Position numbers and translations under genes: made by a program
Assembly (NCBI GenBank): GCA_963674835.2
Contig: CAXXKC010000003.1
Span: 124,001 to 188,000 of the forward strand
Reading direction: 5' to 3'
DNA length: 64,000 bases
DNA from: G963674835 sp963674835
Lineage (GTDB): Bacteria; Planctomycetota; Planctomycetia; Pirellulales; Thermoguttaceae
The notes under the pieces: model-generated
Databases searched by the model: none
The model's input: only the letters and a program-made list of their open reading frames with translations
Told to the model about the DNA's origin: nothing
Part shown: positions 60,695 to 64,000 of the stretch, in pieces
How the letters are laid out: each line of letters starts with the position of its first letter
How positions within the stretch are numbered: position 1 is the stretch's first letter

Positions 60695-62092
60695 ATGCCG
60701 CTTCATAACAAGAACGCTGTTCGAGAGAATCTTGACGACGAGGTGTATGCGTCGGTAGACCTTTCAGTGAGCATGCCCAAGTACAGGTTCCCCGACACGG
60801 AGCACGATCCTCGGCACGCGTACTGCGCGGTGCACGACGAGCTGATGCTCGACGGCAACTCGCGCCAGAACCTGGCGACGTTCTGCCAGACGTGGTCGGA
60901 GCCCGAGGTCCGTCAGCTCATGGACGAGTGCATGGACAAGAACATGGTCGACAAGGATGAGTATCCGCAGACGGCCGAGATCGAGAGCCGGTGCGTGCAC
61001 ATGCTGGCCGATTTGTGGAACTCGCCGGAAGCGGCCGATACGATCGGCTGTTCGACGACGGGTTCGAGCGAGGCGGCCATGCTCGGCGGGATGGCGATGA
61101 ATCGCCGCTGGGAAGCCAAACGCCGTGCGGCGAAGAAGCCGATGGGCGAGCCCAACCTGGTGACGGGGCCAGTCCAGATCTGCTGGCACAAGTTCGCCCG
61201 ATATTGGGACATCGAGCTGCGCGAGATTCCCATGGAACAGGGACGATTGTTGATGACGCCCGATGAGGTCTTGCGGCGATGCGACGAGAACACGATCGGT
61301 GTCGTGCCGACGCTGGGGGTGACGTTCACGTGCCAGTTCGAGCCGGTTCAGGCCGTCGCCGAGGCGCTGGATGGCCTGGAACGGGACAAGGGGCTCGATA
61401 TTCCCATCCATGTCGACGGCGCCAGCGGGGGCTTTTTGGCGCCGTTTTGCGCGCCGGACCTCGTTTGGGATTTTCGTCTGCCGCGGGTGCGATCGATCAA
61501 CACGTCGGGCCACAAGTTCGGGCTCTCGCCGCTGGGCGTCGGCTGGGTGATCTGGCGGGACACGAAGGACCTGCCGGAGGAGCTCGTCTTCTGGGTGAAC
61601 TACCTGGGCGGCAACATGCGCGACATCGCGTTGAACTTTTCACGGCCGGGCGGGCAAGTGGTCTGCCAGTATTACAACTTCCTTCGCCTTGGCAAGGAAG
61701 GTTATCGGAAGATCCACGGGGCCTGCTACGAGACGGCCGCGTACCTCGCCGGGGAAGTCGAGTCGCTGGGGTTGTTCGACGTGATCTACGGCGGCGTGAT
61801 GCACGAGGGCATTCCGGCGGTTTGCTGGAAGATGAAGGAGGGCGTGGAGCCGGGATTCAATCTGTACGACCTTGCGGATCGGCTGCATGCTCGCGGCTGG
61901 CAAGTGCCGGCGTATAGCCTGCCGGCGAACTGCCAGGACGTGGTGGTGCAGCGAATCCTGGTTCGGCACGGCGTGAGCCACGACTTGGGCTCGCTGCTGG
62001 TCGAAGACATGAAACGGGCGATCGACTACTTCAAGGGGCATCCGGTCCACATGTCGATGACGGCCGCCGAAGCGTCTGGTTTCCATCATTAG
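60695..62092 (+). CDS. gadB: glutamate decarboxylase
   Basis: A 465-residue PLP-dependent enzyme that converts glutamate to gamma-aminobutyrate and CO2, consuming a proton. ATG 60695 aligns with the usual N-terminus; the frame from 60665 adds ten residues. Matches include DEYPQTAEIESRCVHMLADLW, CSTTGSSEAAMLGGMA, IHVDGASGGFLAPF and the PLP lysine, Lys274, in TSGHKFGLSPLG. This compares with Lys276 of E. coli GadB. The end, SGFHH, resembles the plugging tail that shuts the E. coli enzyme at neutral pH. No GABA antiporter gene is adjacent. The TAG stop is the left border of repeat A3. Confidence 0.95.
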   Translation: MPLHNKNAVRENLDDEVYASVDLSVSMPKYRFPDTEHDPRHAYCAVHDELMLDGNSRQNLATFCQTWSEPEVRQLMDECMDKNMVDKDEYPQTAEIESRCVHMLADLWNSPEAADTIGCSTTGSSEAAMLGGMAMNRRWEAKRRAAKKPMGEPNLVTGPVQICWHKFARYWDIELREIPMEQGRLLMTPDEVLRRCDENTIGVVPTLGVTFTCQFEPVQAVAEALDGLERDKGLDIPIHVDGASGGFLAPFCAPDLVWDFRLPRVRSINTSGHKFGLSPLGVGWVIWRDTKDLPEELVFWVNYLGGNMRDIALNFSRPGGQVVCQYYNFLRLGKEGYRKIHGACYETAAYLAGEVESLGLFDVIYGGVMHEGIPAVCWKMKEGVEPGFNLYDLADRLHARGWQVPAYSLPANCQDVVVQRILVRHGVSHDLGSLLVEDMKRAIDYFKGHPVHMSMTAAEASGFHH

Positions 62093-62185
62093 TGCGTGTC
62101 GCACTTAACTGTAGCGTTCGTGGCGGCGTATTTCTACGGTTCCGAAAGCGAAAAACACGCTACGATTACGCCGAATGCGCTCTAG
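62090..62185. repeat. 96-bp palindromic dispersed repeat, copy A3
   Basis: Third full copy of the 4020-4115 family and closest to it. Its left TAG is the glutamate decarboxylase stop codon. Its right CTAG overlaps a decayed partial copy that follows. It separates convergent genes and could act as a terminator. Confidence 0.88.
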
Positions 62186-62229
62186 CGCGAGCCGCACCTG
62201 ACTGGAGCTCTCGCGGAGGCACGTTCATG
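62183..62229. repeat. partial, diverged copy of the palindromic repeat (A3')
   Basis: Beginning at the TAG that closes copy A3, about 47 bp match the left half of copy A2 (TAG-CGCGA, GCCGCACCTGACTG, then CTCTCGCGGAGGCA) with scattered changes. It looks like a half copy sharing one border with A3. Confidence 0.6.
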
Positions 62230-62254
62230 GCCAAACGAGCGGCGACTGACGGGA

Positions 62255-64000
62255 TCAGTCGGCGGAGACGATGGTCACGTCGTCTCGGCGGGCGGCGGGG
62301 GTGACGGTGAGCTGCTGGAGCTTGCCATCGACGTATCGGCCTTCGACGGTAGTGTGGAAAGGGGCGTGGAGTTTGAACTCGACGTTCCACGATTTGGGCC
62401 AGGCGGGCAAGAGGAGGATCTTGCGGCCCTCGCACTGCATGAGCATGTGCTGCAGGGCGATCATGGCGACGCTGCCGTGGTCCTGGTCGGGAATCCAATC
62501 GAAGTTGGGGCCCCAGAACGCCGGGAAACGGCTGCCGTCGTGCTTGGTGGCGAAGTTATGGGCCACGTCGGAGGCAGCCCTGTCGGTCAGGCCAAGGTAG
62601 GCAGCCTGGATGGCGTCCTGCGTCCAACCGCCGGTGCGTTTGACACGGCGGCGTTGGAAGGTTTCGAGACCGACCGGGAGGTCCGGCTTGCCGAGCCCAA
62701 AGAGGCGGTAGGGAAAGACGGCGTAGAGTTCGGGGTTCTCGGAGTTGGACAGGCGATCGAACTTGACAGCCGGGAGCAGGAAGGTCGTTCCGGCGTCGGT
62801 CTGGATGGGCACGTCGGGAAGGTCGGCGAGAGTGCGCTTCCAAAGGGCGCGCTGGGCGTCGGTGGCCAGCGGATCCGGCAGGGCGATCAGCCGCGGCAAC
62901 GTGAACCGCAATCCGGCAATGATCGGCAGGGGATCGACGGCGCTGTGCCAGGTTTCGATCGACTGGGCCGGGTCGAAGCGAATCTTGCCGTCGGGGCCGC
63001 GCTTCCAGTGCTGGTCGTAGAAGGTCGTGACGGCCACAGCGATCGACAGGAGCGTGTCGCGGGCGAAGGAGGCGTCTTCGGTGCGGTCGTAGTAATCGAG
63101 CATGGCGGCGATCAGCTCAAGGCCGCCGGACCAGTAGTATTTGATATAGTTGTTGACCATCTCGGGACCGCGATTTCTCCAACCCCAATCGCACGGAGCG
63201 GGCGGCCCCCAGAAGAGCATCGTTTCGACGAAACAGGCGCCGTCGTGCTTGTAGTAGAGGCGAGTGCGGTCGGTCATCAGCGGCAAGCAGGAGGTATACA
63301 TACGGAACCAGGGCTGCATGAGGTCGAAGTCGCCGGCAGCGAGCATGGGCCAATAGGCCAGGCGGGTGTTCTGGAACCAGTATCCGCCGCCCCAGGCACG
63401 GAAGTCGGCGTTGAAGCCGCGGCTGTGGTCGTCGACAGTGAAGATAGAGCCGTTGAACTTGATGGGCTGGGCACCGCGTCCGGCGCAGGCAGCGATGAAT
63501 CGCTGCAGGGCGTAGCCGCGGCTAATGACGAACGGCGACTCGTCCGAGGCCGACTGGTCGACACGCGGGGAGACATGGATCCAACTGCGGTCCCAGAACT
63601 GGGTCCACCACTGGACGTGCGATCGCCAAGCCTCGTCTAAGGGTGTGGCGTTGGTCTGGGCAGCCTGCTTCCGAAGGCAATCGAGCCAGACGGTAGTTGA
63701 ATCGGTCTGCGCGGTGAGGACGTGGATGTTGACGTCGAACTGCTTGGCAGGGGAGGGCGACTGGAGGATCGTGTCACTCTTGGCCTGGAGGCCCGGGGCT
63801 TCAATTAGTCCGCCGAAGGTGCGGCCGAGGTAAGGATCGGCGTATTTGGGGATCAGTTCGGTGAGCTGCTCCTCCTTCATGATCGTCTGGTAGCAGCTTC
63901 TTTGGTTGCGATGGCACCAGGCGAGGCGGTTGTCGGCGGCGGGTAGAATGGTGTCGGGATCGACGATGATGTCGTAGGAACCCTCGGTCATTTCACGACA
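62255..64000 (-). CDS. glycoside hydrolase-like (alpha/alpha barrel, DUF5703/GH95-like) protein, N-terminus outside window
   Basis: At least 580 residues; the frame is open through the right edge, so the start is not seen. The fold appears to be an (alpha/alpha)6 barrel: RGYALQRFIAACAGRG, PIKFNGSIFTVD, DFRAWGGGYWFQNTRLAYWP and MVNNYIKYYWSGGLEL. The C-terminal KILLLPAWPKSWNVEFKLHA and TTVEGRYVDGKL are common to GH95-like alpha-L-fucosidases and DUF5703 proteins. Candidate acids are in GFNADFRAWGGG and NFDWIPDQDHG. It would again act on a terminal sugar, perhaps fucose or galactose. It is convergent with gadB, separated by the repeats. Confidence 0.72.
   Translation of the reverse strand, partial: CREMTEGSYDIIVDPDTILPAADNRLAWCHRNQRSCYQTIMKEEQLTELIPKYADPYLGRTFGGLIEAPGLQAKSDTILQSPSPAKQFDVNIHVLTAQTDSTTVWLDCLRKQAAQTNATPLDEAWRSHVQWWTQFWDRSWIHVSPRVDQSASDESPFVISRGYALQRFIAACAGRGAQPIKFNGSIFTVDDHSRGFNADFRAWGGGYWFQNTRLAYWPMLAAGDFDLMQPWFRMYTSCLPLMTDRTRLYYKHDGACFVETMLFWGPPAPCDWGWRNRGPEMVNNYIKYYWSGGLELIAAMLDYYDRTEDASFARDTLLSIAVAVTTFYDQHWKRGPDGKIRFDPAQSIETWHSAVDPLPIIAGLRFTLPRLIALPDPLATDAQRALWKRTLADLPDVPIQTDAGTTFLLPAVKFDRLSNSENPELYAVFPYRLFGLGKPDLPVGLETFQRRRVKRTGGWTQDAIQAAYLGLTDRAASDVAHNFATKHDGSRFPAFWGPNFDWIPDQDHGSVAMIALQHMLMQCEGRKILLLPAWPKSWNVEFKLHAPFHTTVEGRYVDGKLQQLTVTPAARRDDVTIVSAD

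Noticed and set aside
1..64000. CRISPR arrays, tRNA and rRNA genes
   Set aside because: No regularly spaced short repeats and no tRNA or rRNA signatures were noticed. The dispersed repeats are single copies far apart, so they are not an array. This was read by eye.
1..64000. Avoidance of CTGCAG because of the PstI-type system
   Set aside because: CTGCAG occurs in the window (for example near 6638, 24056, 27024 and 33018), so there is no strong avoidance; a proper count against expectation was not made.

Overview
The window is GC-rich DNA that reads like a member of the Planctomycetota, probably of the Pirellulales type. The lineage call rests on family content: a BBP7 outer-membrane barrel, a LEPR-XLL exported protein, SHD1-domain proteins, an HzsA-related multihaem propeller protein, a Ser/Thr kinase with TPR repeats beside an ECF sigma factor, Tat-exported Gfo/Idh/MocA oxidoreductases, and XylR-type (LacI-like plus AraC) regulators. 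No rRNA, tRNA or CRISPR array was seen.

Layout. 1-3.8 kb: tail of a DUF4353 beta-helix protein, then a VTC-domain protein, a DUF4956 membrane protein and an HlyD-like adaptor, tightly packed on +. 4.1-5.6 kb: BBP7 barrel on -. 6.1-11.5 kb: ECF sigma factor, TPR kinase and LEPR-XLL protein on +. 11.6-23.3 kb: a long - strand catabolic run. It holds a GH29 fucosidase/acetylesterase fusion, a GH127 arabinofuranosidase, an unassigned glycosidase-like protein and a duplicated acetylesterase remnant. Upstream of these are an SMP-30 lactonase, an SDR, an enolase-superfamily dehydratase and an MFS carrier. A divergent XylR regulator sits at 23.5 kb. 25.2-26.5 kb: a secreted caspase-like protein. 26.9-37.4 kb: a second XylR, two Gfo/Idh/MocA proteins, an OFA-type MFS carrier, a quinone oxidoreductase, a GH31 glucosidase and an esterase on +. 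37.5-47.1 kb: a five-gene - strand block (HzsA-related, clan-A glycosidase, sialidase, beta-helix protein, sialidase), divergent from a six-hairpin glycosidase. 49.8-52.6 kb: two SHD1 proteins, one of them a trypsin-like protease. 52.7-58.6 kb: accessory DNA with direct repeats, an IS1380 remnant, a tandem-domain hydrolase and a PstI/BsuBI-family restriction-modification system. 58.8-64 kb: YifB/ComM-like ATPase, glutamate decarboxylase, and a partial glycosidase running off the right edge.

How it fits together. Most of the window looks like machinery for taking apart complex, probably fucosylated, O-acetylated and perhaps sialylated or arabinose-bearing glycans outside the cytoplasm. The freed sugar would then be oxidised by a dehydrogenase, lactonase and dehydratase route. 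Two XylR regulators sit at the heads of two catabolic units. No SusC/SusD pair is present, as expected for planctomycetes.

Most noteworthy: (1) a dispersed ~96-bp palindromic repeat, three full copies, each beginning exactly at the TAG stop codon of a neighbouring gene; (2) a secreted caspase-like domain flanked by two copies of an unrecognised ~75-residue domain; (3) a PstI-type endonuclease gene split by one in-frame TGA; (4) a 352-bp duplicated acetylesterase tail without its head; (5) a 102-bp repeat in two copies differing at one base, 34 kb apart, and an 80-bp direct repeat bracketing a 3.2-kb segment. Family assignments are from motif reading only; no database search was possible.
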